Source: Lysobacter enzymogenes (GTDB taxonomy: Bacteria > Pseudomonadota > Gammaproteobacteria > Xanthomonadales > Xanthomonadaceae). Taken from it: a DNA stretch of 64,000 bases. The number at the start of each line of letters is the position of its first letter. Position 1 is the stretch's first letter. The notes under the pieces are model-generated. The model was not told the origin of the DNA, ran no database searches, and worked only from the letters and a program-made list of their open reading frames with translations. Below are positions 17,829 through 25,428 of the stretch, piece after piece. A program made the position numbers and the translations under genes. Location: positions 2,976,001 through 3,040,000 of the forward strand of contig NZ_CP067395.1 of NCBI RefSeq assembly GCF_017355525.1. Reading direction: 5' to 3'.

Positions 17829-17874
17829 GTGGACTTTGAGTCCACTTTTTGCCGACTACACGGCCAAAGTCCAC
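17829..17874. promoter_or_regulatory. LysR-type operator between regulator and GST
   Basis: GTGGACTTTGAGTCCAC (17829-17845) is a perfect 7+3+7 palindrome. The half-site AAAGTCCAC recurs at 17866-17874. An ACATATGT palindrome (17823-17830) touches it and lies 14 bases before the regulator start. The layout, one strong site next to the regulator and a weaker site toward the target, is typical of LysR regulators. Confidence 0.6.
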
Positions 17875-17936
17875 GAACCTACAGTTCTCGCACCCGCCGC
17901 GAACGACGCGGCTCACACGAACCCAAGGAACCCACC

Positions 17937-18647
17937 ATGTCCCCGATCCTCTACTACGGCGTCCCCTCCGGCTGCTCGTTCGGCTCCATCGTCGCCCTGG
18001 AATGGTCCGGCCAGCCGTACCGGCTGGCGCGGGTCAACATGCCCGAAGACATGCAGACCGAGCTGTTCGCCGCGATCAACCCGGTGCGCGAGACGCCGGC
18101 GCTGACCACCGCGCGCGGCGATTTCCTCGCCGAGAGCCTGGCCATCCTCAACCACATCGGCGCGCTGCCGGGCGCGCTGGACGCCGGCATCTCGTTCAAG
18201 CAAGGCACGCCGGAGTTCGACGAGCTCAACCGCATGCTGGCGTTCCTCAACACCACCTTCTTCGGCTCGTTCTCGTCGCTGTGGTGGCTGCTGGAACACG
18301 AATCCGACGACGAGACCAAGCGCGTGCTGACCGAGTACGGCCGCATGCGCGTGGTGCGCGCGCATCAGGAGCTGGAGCGTATGCTCGGCGACAAGCGCTG
18401 GCTGCTCGGCGAACAGCGCACCCTCGCCGACGCTTACTTCATCGGCATCGCGCGCTGGACCAAGTACCACAGCGTGGTCGACCGCCGCGATTACCCGAAC
18501 CTGCAACGCCTGTTCGATCAGCTGGAGGCCGATCCGGCGGTGGCGTTCGCCCACGCCATCGAGCAGCAGCGCCCGGCCGTCAGCACCGGCCGCTTCGAGG
18601 GCGAAGTCGGCATCGCCGAGTCGGTCGCGTTCCGGCGCGCGGCCTGA
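17937..18647 (+). CDS. Glutathione S-transferase family protein (second of three)
   Basis: This 236-residue GST-like protein has the N-terminal thioredoxin fold (SPILYYGVPSGCSFGSIVAL), with Ser and Cys residues near the catalytic position, then NPVRETPAL (cis-Pro) and FLAESLAILNHI. The helical C-domain contains FFGSFSSLWWLLEHE. The SPILYYG...CSFGS start resembles bacterial YfcG/beta-like GSTs. AAGGA 7 bases before the ATG supports the start. It is divergent from a LysR regulator and followed by a bidirectional terminator. Confidence 0.82.
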   Translation: MSPILYYGVPSGCSFGSIVALEWSGQPYRLARVNMPEDMQTELFAAINPVRETPALTTARGDFLAESLAILNHIGALPGALDAGISFKQGTPEFDELNRMLAFLNTTFFGSFSSLWWLLEHESDDETKRVLTEYGRMRVVRAHQELERMLGDKRWLLGEQRTLADAYFIGIARWTKYHSVVDRRDYPNLQRLFDQLEADPAVAFAHAIEQQRPAVSTGRFEGEVGIAESVAFRRAA

Positions 18648-18664
18648 CATAGGCCCCGAAACGA

Positions 18665-18700
18665 CGAATCCCCCGGAGCCGCGAGGCGCCGGGGGATTCG
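18665..18700. terminator. Bidirectional terminator
   Basis: Perfect 12-base arms (18665-18676, 18689-18700) enclose a 12-base loop between the convergent GST and desaturase genes. No long T-run follows on either strand. Confidence 0.6.
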
Positions 18701-18729
18701 CGAAGGGTCTTGCCGATGGCGCTGCGCGC

Positions 18730-19875
18730 TTAGCCTTGCGCTTCCATCGCCACCTCGGCCCGCACCAGCGGCCGGCGCTTGCGCGGGCGGCTCGGGAAGG
18801 CGTGGCGGACGATCCGCCAGCTGACCTCGGCGAACTGCCGCGGCAGCGAGCCGGTGTCGTAATGCTGGCCGTAGCGCTCGCAGATCTCGCGCACTTCCAC
18901 CGCCATCGCCGCATAACGCCACGCCGGGATGTCGGGATAGAAGTGGTGCTCGATCTGATGGCTGAGGTTGCCGGTCATCAGGTTCATCGGCTTGCCGCCG
19001 GTCAGGTTGGCCGAGCCGCGCAGCTGGCGCAGATACCAATGCCCGCGCGATTCGTTGCGCACCGACTCCTTCGGGAACACTTCCACGTCGTGGGTGAAGT
19101 GGCCGCAGAAGATCACCACGTAGGTCCACACGTTGCGGATGCCGTTGGCGACCAGGTTGCCGAGCAGCACCGGCAGGAAGAACGGGCCGGCCAAGGCCGG
19201 GAACAGCACGTAGTCCTTGAACAGCTGCTTGCCCATCTTGCGCCCGACCGGCGCGAACTTGCGCCACATCTGGCGGTGCGTGGTCTTGCCGGCCAGCCAG
19301 CGGCCGACGCGCAGTTCCTGGATCGCCACGCCCCACTGGAACAGCAGCGCGAACACCACCGCGATCGGCGGCTGCAGCAGATAGAACGGGCGCCAGCGCT
19401 GCTCCGGGAAGATCCGCAGCAGGCCGTAGCCGATGTCGTCGTCCATGCCGCGCACGTTGGTCCAGGTGTGGTGCTGGTAGTTGTGCGTCTTGCGCCAGTT
19501 GTCGCCGGTGGCGACGATGTCCCATTCGTAGCTGCGGCCGTCCAGGTGCGGATCGCGCATCCAGTCGTACTGGCCGTGCATGACGTTGTGGCCGACTTCC
19601 ATGTTCTCCATGATCTTCGACGCCGCCAGCAGCAGCGCGCCGAGCACGCAGGCCGGCCACAGCAGCCACGACACGAACGCGCCGCCGATCGCGCCGACGT
19701 ACAGCAGCAGGCGCCCGGCCAGTCCGGTCCAGCGCACCGCCGCGACCACCCGGCGGATGTAGACGGCGTCGACCTCGCCCACCTGCGCCAGCGTGCGCGC
19801 GCGCAGAGCGTCGAGTTCTTCGCCGAAGCGGTCGAGTTCCAGCGCGCTCAGCGCGCGGTTGCGTTGCTTGCTCAT
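18730..19875 (-). CDS. desB: Acyl-chain desaturase, desB-like
   Basis: This 381-residue membrane di-iron desaturase introduces a double bond into fatty acyl chains. The three His boxes are HNVMH, HNYQHH and HQIEHH, and hydrophobic pairs lie around residues 55-85 and 165-185. The length and the QxxHH third box match acyl-CoA/acyl-lipid delta-9 desaturases. It lies 31 bases after the ferredoxin-reductase gene on the same strand and should take electrons from it. With a divergent TetR regulator the set repeats the Pseudomonas desT-desC-desB layout; the symbol is by that analogy. Confidence 0.85.
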   Translation of the reverse strand: MSKQRNRALSALELDRFGEELDALRARTLAQVGEVDAVYIRRVVAAVRWTGLAGRLLLYVGAIGGAFVSWLLWPACVLGALLLAASKIMENMEVGHNVMHGQYDWMRDPHLDGRSYEWDIVATGDNWRKTHNYQHHTWTNVRGMDDDIGYGLLRIFPEQRWRPFYLLQPPIAVVFALLFQWGVAIQELRVGRWLAGKTTHRQMWRKFAPVGRKMGKQLFKDYVLFPALAGPFFLPVLLGNLVANGIRNVWTYVVIFCGHFTHDVEVFPKESVRNESRGHWYLRQLRGSANLTGGKPMNLMTGNLSHQIEHHFYPDIPAWRYAAMAVEVREICERYGQHYDTGSLPRQFAEVSWRIVRHAFPSRPRKRRPLVRAEVAMEAQG

Positions 19876-19906
19876 GCGAGGGGCTTCAAGGAGGAAAGAG
19901 GGAACG

Positions 19907-21013
19907 TCAAAGGTCGAGGACGAGATCGCCGGCCGGCGCGCTGACGCACAGCCGCAGCGCCGACGCCGGTTCGGCGTGCAGCTCGCCGGTATGCAGATGG
20001 CGAGTGGCGCCGGCGGACTTGCCGCAGGCGCAGGTGTTGCACAGGCCCATGCGGCAGCCCGACGGCAGCTTCAGGCCCTGCGCTTCCAGCGCGGTCAGCA
20101 GCGATTCGCCGCGCGGCAACTGGAAACTGCGGCCGCTGCGCGCGAGCACGACTTCGGCATGGCCCTCGTCGCCGGCCGCGCGCGGCGGCGGGGTGAAGGC
20201 TTCGCTGGCGAACGCGCGCGCGCCGGTTTCGGCCAGCGCGCGCGCGCTGTCGACGAAACCGCCGGGGCCGCAGGCGAACACGGCGCATTCGCGCAGATCG
20301 CCGGCATGGCGCGCGAGCAGATCGGCGTCGATGCGGCCGGCGTCTTCGTCGCCGGCGCGCGGCTCCTGCCGGGTCAGCAGGAAGCGCACGCGGAAATTCG
20401 GATGTTGCGCGGCCAGCTCGCGCAGTTCGTCGGCGAAGCACAGCTCCTCGCGGCGGCGCGCCCAGTACAGCAGGGTCAGCGGCGCCGGCATGGCCAGCGC
20501 GGCTTGCGCGCGCACCATCGCCATCAGCGGGGTGATGCCGCTGCCGGCGGCGAGGAACACGCGCGCCCCGTCGGCGCGTTCGGGCAAGGTCATCTCGCCG
20601 AACGCAGGGCCGAGCTCGAGCACGTCGCCGATGCGCGCGCGGCTGTGCAGATAGCCGCTGAGCTTGCCGCCTTCGATCGCCTTGACCGTGATCTCGATGC
20701 GGCCGTCGGCGCGCGGGGCGTCCGACAGGCTGTAGCTGCGCGTCACCAGGGCGCCGTCGATGCGCGCGCCGATGAGCAGATGCTGGCCGGCGACGGCACC
20801 GGCCCAGTGCCGGTTCGGCGCCAGCAGCAGCGTCACCGCGTCGGCCGAGGCCTCGCTGCAGCCGACGATGCGCGCCAGCGGGCGCTCCCACGACCAGGTC
20901 GGATGGAGCCGGGAAGCCCAAAAATCAAAGACTTGCGGCGAAACAAACGGCGAAACCAGGCGGCGCAGGCGACTGCGCGGACGGGCGGCGGCGGGGCGGA
21001 CGGCAGCGTTCAT
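19907..21013 (-). CDS. desC: Ferredoxin-NAD(P)H oxidoreductase for the desaturase, desC-like
   Basis: This 368-residue electron-transfer protein is built as FAD domain (TRSYSLSDAP, the flavin-binding RxYS motif), NAD(P)H domain (GSGITPLMAM; ACGPGGFVDSA) and a C-terminal [2Fe-2S] ferredoxin domain, with cluster ligands in SGCRMGLCNTCACG and a later Cys in LRLCVSAP. It passes electrons from NAD(P)H to the desaturase encoded 31 bases downstream. The ATG ending at 21013 has no clear ribosome site; a -10-like TATAGT lies just 7 bases upstream on its strand, so the transcript may be leaderless or nearly so. Unsaturated fatty acid supply is the likely pathway. Confidence 0.87.
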   Translation of the reverse strand: MNAAVRPAAARPRSRLRRLVSPFVSPQVFDFWASRLHPTWSWERPLARIVGCSEASADAVTLLLAPNRHWAGAVAGQHLLIGARIDGALVTRSYSLSDAPRADGRIEITVKAIEGGKLSGYLHSRARIGDVLELGPAFGEMTLPERADGARVFLAAGSGITPLMAMVRAQAALAMPAPLTLLYWARRREELCFADELRELAAQHPNFRVRFLLTRQEPRAGDEDAGRIDADLLARHAGDLRECAVFACGPGGFVDSARALAETGARAFASEAFTPPPRAAGDEGHAEVVLARSGRSFQLPRGESLLTALEAQGLKLPSGCRMGLCNTCACGKSAGATRHLHTGELHAEPASALRLCVSAPAGDLVLDL

Positions 21014-21019
21014 GGGGGG

Positions 21020-21062
21020 CACTATACAGATATCCGCACAGTTGTGTGCACAACCGTATATT
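21020..21062. promoter_or_regulatory. desT/desC divergent promoter and operator
   Basis: GTTGTG-TG-CACAAC (21041-21054) is a perfect inverted repeat midway between the two divergent genes. On the minus strand a -10-like TATAGT (21021-21026) lies just ahead of desC, so the palindrome covers the -35 zone. It is the natural site for the TetR-type regulator. Confidence 0.55.
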
Positions 21063-21082
21063 AATTCAGCAACGGGAGTATC

Positions 21083-21118
21083 ATGTCCGCTGCCCGTCCA
21101 CGCGCCGCCGCCCCGTGA
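21083..21118 (+). CDS. 11-codon leader ORF overlapping the desT start
   Basis: An ATG at 21083 preceded by GGGAG (21074-21078) opens an 11-codon frame that ends in TGA at 21116-21118. The GTG proposed as the regulator start (21115) overlaps this stop as GTGA. The regulator GTG has no ribosome site of its own, so translation by coupling to this leader is plausible. The peptide (MSAARPRAAAP) is too short to name. Confidence 0.5.
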   Translation: MSAARPRAAAP

Positions 21119-21795
21119 GCCAACGCCTTATCACCGACATCGACGTCGACAGCCACCCGGGCCGCAAGGCGACGATTTCGCGCGAGGACATCATTTACGC
21201 CGCGCTGAAGCTGGTCGGCCCGCACCGCAGCGTGTCCTCGCTGAGCCTGCGCGAAGTCGCGCGCGAAGCCGGCATCGCGCCGAACAGCTTCTACCGCCAG
21301 TTCCGCGACACCGACGAACTGGCGGTGGCGCTGATCGACCTGGCCGGACAATCGCTGCGCAAGATCGTCGGCGAGGCCCGCCACCGGCTGACCACGCGGC
21401 GCAGCATCGTGCGCAGTTCCATCGAGGCTTTCATGGAACAGTTGCGCGCCGATGACCGCCTGCTGCACGTGCTGCTGCGCGAAGGCACGGTCGGCTCGGA
21501 CGCGTTCAAGCGCGCGGTCGACCGCGAACTGTCGTTCTTCGAGGAAGAACTGCGCGTCGACCTGATCCGATTGGCCGCGTTCGACAACGTCGAACTGTAC
21601 GAACCGGCGCTGGTGGCGCGTTCGATCACCCGCCTGGTGTTCGCGATGGGCGCCACCGCGATGGACATGCCGCGCGAGAAGGATCCGGAGCTGATCGAAC
21701 AGATGAGCGCGATGGTGCGGATGATCCTGGCCGGGTCGCGGGCGATGGCGGAGCGGGGCAAGGCGGCGCGGGCGCGGGCGGCGAAGATGCGCTGA
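21115..21795 (+). CDS. desT: TetR-family regulator of unsaturated fatty acid synthesis, DesT/FabR-like
   Basis: This 226-residue repressor-type protein has an N-terminal TetR helix-turn-helix (RKATISREDIIYAALKL, SLREVAREAGIAPNSFYRQF) and a helical ligand domain. SFYRQFRDTDELA and LREGTVGSDAFKRAVDREL fit the FabR/DesT branch, which senses the saturated-to-unsaturated acyl-CoA balance. The GTG start is chosen because it overlaps the stop of an 11-codon leader with a ribosome site; another GTG upstream (21046) would fall inside the operator. The divergent oxidoreductase-desaturase pair is the expected target. Confidence 0.85.
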   Translation: MSQRLITDIDVDSHPGRKATISREDIIYAALKLVGPHRSVSSLSLREVAREAGIAPNSFYRQFRDTDELAVALIDLAGQSLRKIVGEARHRLTTRRSIVRSSIEAFMEQLRADDRLLHVLLREGTVGSDAFKRAVDRELSFFEEELRVDLIRLAAFDNVELYEPALVARSITRLVFAMGATAMDMPREKDPELIEQMSAMVRMILAGSRAMAERGKAARARAAKMR

Positions 21796-21882
21796 ATTCC
21801 GGCTGCGGAGGCGGTTCGCGACACTGCCTGCCAGTTCGTCATCCCGAGTCGAAGCCCATCGGGCCGACGGCCACTTCGCCGA

Positions 21883-22299
21883 TCAGTTATCCCATCCGCA
21901 TACGCCCTCGGCACCGACCGGCCGCAGCGTCGGCAGGCCCAACCGCGCCGCTATCGCTTTATAGGCTTCCCGATGCATCGGCTCGCCCAGGGCCTGTGCA
22001 GGCGGCTCGCCCGGCGCGCGCGCCTGCTTCGCGTAGATCACATACATCGGCCGCAGGGTCGATTGCGGCGGCCGTTGCTCGATGGCGATGTAGGCGGCGT
22101 TTTCGGCAACCGCAGATACGCAGGGATCGGAAACTCCCATTGTGGTCGCGGGCCCTACCCGATAGGCCAGATGCGCATCGTCGGGGCCATCGATCCACAA
22201 GATCACATAGTTTCCCGACGACCATAGTTCCCTGGAATCCAGCACCCCGCACCCGGACAAAGCGACGGCCAACGCGAGCGCGATACACAGCGCCTTCAT
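21883..22299 (-). CDS. Small lipoprotein of unknown function
   Basis: This 138-residue protein has a signal peptide and lipobox (ALALAVALSGC, Cys at residue 17), so it is an envelope lipoprotein. The mature part contains two or more further Cys (SDPCVSAVAE, GVCGWDN) that could form a disulfide. No family is recognised. Its ATG overlaps the stop of the ATP-grasp gene by 4 bases (ATGA), so both are made together. Confidence 0.72.
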   Translation of the reverse strand: MKALCIALALAVALSGCGVLDSRELWSSGNYVILWIDGPDDAHLAYRVGPATTMGVSDPCVSAVAENAAYIAIEQRPPQSTLRPMYVIYAKQARAPGEPPAQALGEPMHREAYKAIAARLGLPTLRPVGAEGVCGWDN

Positions 22300-23150
22300 G
22301 GCCTATCGCCTTCAGGCGCGCTTTCGCGCTTCCTCTCGGCCGTCGCCGCAGCCAGTACCGCATCCCAGATCGCCCGCGGCGGCGCCGCCGCATAACCCGA
22401 CTCCTGCGCGTCGTTGCATTCGATCACGATCCAGCGACCATCCGCAGTTTTGGCGATGTCGACCACCAGGAACGGCACCTGCAACCGCCGTGCCGCTTCA
22501 CCGGCGATGGTCAGCCCCGCTTCGATGTCGTCGCAAGCGTAGGCGGCGGCTTGATACCAGTAGCGTCCCCAACCCACGCAGGTTCCGCGCCACCAGAAGC
22601 TGCGGAATTCCAACGATGCGGGCACCTTGCCGGCGATACCGCCCGCCACCGGCGCCAACGGCACGAATTCGCGAACCGCCGGCCGCTGCCAGTGCAATAC
22701 CGGATCGCGCTGGTACTGCTCCACCGCCCATGCGTAATGCTCGCGGTCTCCGATCACCGACAGCTTGGCGTTGTGCTTGCTGGTCTGACGCGAGCCCTTG
22801 AGAAAGATCGGCCAGGCGAACTCGGCCTCGATGCGTTCGGCCGGCGGCAAGCGCTCGAATATCCGTGTTCGAGGGGTCAGGTCGTGCAGCAGTGGGTACC
22901 AATGATCCAGTTCGCTGGCGCGCTCGTGCTCGGATGGCGAGTTGACCGGCCGCAGCCCCAGTTCCGCCAATTCGGCATAGCGCGCGGGGTAATCCTCGAC
23001 CGCGCCGACGCGCAGAACGCAGGGCGTATCGGGCGCGAAGAACGGCGGATGCCGGCAGTCGTAGTACAAAGCGAAGTCGAAATCATAGACGGACACGCCG
23101 ACAGGCTGGGCGACTACCGCCAGCGTGTTTTCCAACAGGGCGATTTCCAT
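22296..23150 (-). CDS. ATP-grasp domain protein (DUF4343-like)
   Basis: This 284-residue cytoplasmic protein has an ATP-grasp fold at its C-terminal half. FLKGSRQTSKHN carries the ATP-contacting Lys, LEFRSFWWRG the middle strand, and LVVDIAKTADGRWIVIECND and AQESGY the metal-binding Glu/Asn end. This layout matches DUF4343, a group thought to ligate small amine or carboxylate substrates. An AGGAG 6 bases before the ATG supports the start at 23150 over an ATG 18 bases earlier. It overlaps the downstream lipoprotein gene by 4 bases. The ligase substrate is unknown. Confidence 0.78.
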   Translation of the reverse strand: MEIALLENTLAVVAQPVGVSVYDFDFALYYDCRHPPFFAPDTPCVLRVGAVEDYPARYAELAELGLRPVNSPSEHERASELDHWYPLLHDLTPRTRIFERLPPAERIEAEFAWPIFLKGSRQTSKHNAKLSVIGDREHYAWAVEQYQRDPVLHWQRPAVREFVPLAPVAGGIAGKVPASLEFRSFWWRGTCVGWGRYWYQAAAYACDDIEAGLTIAGEAARRLQVPFLVVDIAKTADGRWIVIECNDAQESGYAAAPPRAIWDAVLAAATAERKRESAPEGDRP

Positions 23151-23211
23151 TCGCGGCTCCTCGTGCATTTTTGGTCGGCCCGGTCCGGCCGAAACCGTGA
23201 GCTCGCCGAGG

Positions 23212-23634
23212 TTACGACACCCAAAGCTTTTCCAGTACTTCCACGCCGCCAGCGCTCACCCGCACCCGCCAGCCGTCGCCATCCAAAGGGCCGCGGAAAT
23301 TGTCCACGAAATAGAACGGCGCCTGCGGAAATGGCGCGAAACTCGACCAGCCGATCGGATGCGGCTCCTGCGCGCGCCCCACCGTCAGATAGTCGCAAAA
23401 CACCTTGAACGACTGCGGCGGACGCGGCTGAATCGAGTCCCAGTCGACCCACCACGCGCGCTGCAGCGGCTGCGCCATCGGGTCGGCCCGCTCCGAACCA
23501 AGCTCGCAGACGATGGCCTCGTGCGACGACACCCATACGCCCCGGCGCAGTTGCGCCGGCGAATAGCGGCGCCATTCGTCCTGCAGGAACGCCAGCAGTC
23601 GCGTTTCGTCTTCATGCGAATCTTGCATGTTCAT
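23212..23634 (-). CDS. Hypothetical protein
   Basis: This 140-residue soluble protein is not recognised. It begins MNMQDSHEDETRL and has a Trp-rich middle (GVWVSSHEA, RAWWVDWDSI) and a compact C-terminus with FYFVDNFRGPLDGDGW. It has no signal peptide or membrane helix. Its start overlaps the stop of the STM3941-like gene upstream (ATGA), so the two are co-translated. It is 61 bases ahead of the ATP-grasp gene on the same strand. Confidence 0.65.
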   Translation of the reverse strand: MNMQDSHEDETRLLAFLQDEWRRYSPAQLRRGVWVSSHEAIVCELGSERADPMAQPLQRAWWVDWDSIQPRPPQSFKVFCDYLTVGRAQEPHPIGWSSFAPFPQAPFYFVDNFRGPLDGDGWRVRVSAGGVEVLEKLWVS

Positions 23635-24131
23635 CCCCTGCCCGGCTCGTACATCGCCGAATACTTGAGTATCAGCGCCAGCATCGCGTGCGGGTCCACC
23701 GCCAGGCCCGACAGATTCACGTTGATCGTAGCGAAGCCCGCATGCTCGTGAAGCCCGAACAGTGGCTGCAGATGCGGCGGCAACTCGCTGCGCCAGCGTT
23801 CGGGGTCGCGCAACCGCAAGCAGACGAAATGGCCGTTCCCCACCGAGAGCAACTGCGCATCGGCGATATCGCGCCACACGATGACACCGATGCCGAGAGT
23901 GCCGTCGTACAAACCGTCGTCGTCGATCGACAGCCGCGGCCTGCGATCGATCAGCTGGAACGCGCAGACCACCGCGCACGCGCCGAAGAACACGATCGCG
24001 GCGCCGCCGACCAGGAACGCGGCCAGGCCCGACTCGCACAGCACGATGAACGCGCCGGCGGCGACGAACGACAAGGCGCCGAGCAGCGCCAGCACCGACT
24101 TCCAACGCGGGTTCGCGACCACGAGCTTCAT
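23631..24131 (-). CDS. STM3941-family membrane protein
   Basis: This 166-residue protein has two adjacent transmembrane helices (about residues 12-33 and 38-60) followed by a soluble domain typical of the STM3941 group: RPRLSIDDDGLYDGTLGIG, VIVWRDIADAQLL, and the late TINVNLSGLAVDP. The domain resembles bacterial PH-like folds. The function is unknown. It heads a same-strand run of four small genes (this, the 140-residue protein, ATP-grasp, lipoprotein) that are coupled or closely spaced. Confidence 0.75.
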   Translation of the reverse strand: MKLVVANPRWKSVLALLGALSFVAAGAFIVLCESGLAAFLVGGAAIVFFGACAVVCAFQLIDRRPRLSIDDDGLYDGTLGIGVIVWRDIADAQLLSVGNGHFVCLRLRDPERWRSELPPHLQPLFGLHEHAGFATINVNLSGLAVDPHAMLALILKYSAMYEPGRG

Positions 24132-24283
24132 CGAATCCCAGCCTCCGCCGCGCCTGCGGGCGCGCGAGCCCTACACCGATCCGCTGTGCCCTCGTCCCTG
24201 CGCATCGCCGCTCCCTGGGCGCCGGAACCCCGCGGCGCTGTCTTGTGTCCGCCGACTCTAGCCGGTCCGCCGCGGCGCCGGCC

Positions 24284-24356
24284 AATACTTAGCCGGCCAG
24301 GAAACAGTCGTTGCAATCGTCCGGGAGCCGTGGCAATACTTAGCCACGAAGGAAAC
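24284..24356 (+). promoter_or_regulatory. Promoter with twin operators upstream of GST-arsR operon
   Basis: The core AATACTTAGCC occurs twice (24284-24294, 24335-24345), 51 bases apart, each followed by AGGAAAC. Each core is flanked by complementary arms: GCCGGC on both sides of the first, and CGTGGC/GCCACG around the second. A sigma70-type promoter overlaps the second copy: TTGCAA (24311-24316), 18 bases, AATACT (24335-24340). An ArsR-type repressor encoded in the operon is the likely ligand. Confidence 0.6.
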
Positions 24357-24380
24357 CTTACCCCGACCCGTGAGCCCGCC

Positions 24381-25058
24381 ATGTCCTTGCACCTGTATTC
24401 GCACCCCTTGGCCTCGTTCTGCCACAAGGTGCTGATCGCGCTGTACGAGAACGACACCCCGTTCCAGGCGCATCTGGTCGATCTCGGCAATCCCGACAGC
24501 AAGGCCGATTTCCTCGACTTGTGGCCGGTCGGCAAGATGCCGGTGCTGCGCGACGAAGCGCGCGGGCGCACGGTGCCGGAGACCTCGATCATCGTCGAGT
24601 ACCTGCAACAGCACTATCCCGGCCCGCGCGCGCTGCTGCCGGCGGATGCGGACGCGCGCCTGGAGGTGCGCCTGTGGGACCGCTTCTTCGATCTGTACGT
24701 GCAGACGCCGATGCAGCGCCTCGTCGCCGAGGAAATGCGCGGCGTCGACGAAAAAGACCCGCGCGGCGCCGCCGACGCGCGCGCGACGCTGGCGGTCGCC
24801 TACGCGATGATCGAGCGCCAGGCCGAGCGCGACTGGATCTGCGGCGACGCGTTCACCCTCGCCGACTGCGCGGCCGCGCCGGCCTTGTTCTACGCCGCCA
24901 TCGTCGCGCCGTCCGCGCCGGAACAGACGCGCTTGCGCGATTACTACGACCGCTTGATGGACCGCGCCTCGGTGCGCCGCACGCTGGCCGAAGCGCGGCC
25001 GTACTTCCCGCTGTTCCCGTTGCGCGACCGCATTCCCGCGCGCTTCCTCGAAGACTGA
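24381..25058 (+). CDS. Glutathione S-transferase (third of three)
   Basis: This 225-residue GST has the N-terminal motif LYSHPLASFCHKVLIALYEN with Ser/Cys at the catalytic position, KMPVLRDE (cis-Pro), ETSIIVEYLQQHYPG (Ser and Glu contacts) and a C-terminal helical domain with ICGDAFTLADC. It heads a three-gene operon: GST, ArsR regulator 4 bases after its stop, and an AHSA1-type ligand-binding protein. This is a common arrangement for environmental chemical response in bacteria. Expression is probably autoregulated through the twin operators upstream. Confidence 0.87.
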   Translation: MSLHLYSHPLASFCHKVLIALYENDTPFQAHLVDLGNPDSKADFLDLWPVGKMPVLRDEARGRTVPETSIIVEYLQQHYPGPRALLPADADARLEVRLWDRFFDLYVQTPMQRLVAEEMRGVDEKDPRGAADARATLAVAYAMIERQAERDWICGDAFTLADCAAAPALFYAAIVAPSAPEQTRLRDYYDRLMDRASVRRTLAEARPYFPLFPLRDRIPARFLED

Positions 25059-25062
25059 CGCC

Positions 25063-25428
25063 ATGCCGAACCGCACCGCCCGCCGCGGCGAGGATCCCGA
25101 ACGCCTGGACCGTTTGTTCCAGGCCCTGGCCGACGCCAGCCGCCGCAGCATGATCGACCGCCTCAGCGCCGGCCCGGCCTCGGTGTCGGAACTGGCGCAG
25201 CCGCTGGCGATGGCGCTGCCGTCGGTGGTCAAGCATCTGGCCGTGCTCGAATCCGGCGGAATCGTACTGTCGGAAAAACGCGGCCGCGTGCGCACCTACC
25301 GCATCGCGCCCGACGCGCTGGCCGCGGTGGAAACCTGGCTGGCGCAGCGCAAGGCCCGCTACCAGGTGCAGTTCGACGCGCTCGAACGCTATCTGGCCAG
25401 CCAACCCGACGACGAGGACGAGACATGA
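25063..25428 (+). CDS. ArsR-family transcriptional repressor
   Basis: This 121-residue winged-helix regulator contains RLFQALADASRRSMIDRL, SVSELAQPLAMALPSVVKHL (recognition helix) and the wing IVLSEKRGRVRTYRIA. It has no Cys-based metal site, so it belongs to the metal-independent branch often coupled to AHSA1 genes. It lies 4 bases after the GST gene and overlaps the AHSA1 gene by 4 bases. The likely role is to repress its own operon until an unknown ligand appears. Confidence 0.88.
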   Translation: MPNRTARRGEDPERLDRLFQALADASRRSMIDRLSAGPASVSELAQPLAMALPSVVKHLAVLESGGIVLSEKRGRVRTYRIAPDALAAVETWLAQRKARYQVQFDALERYLASQPDDEDET

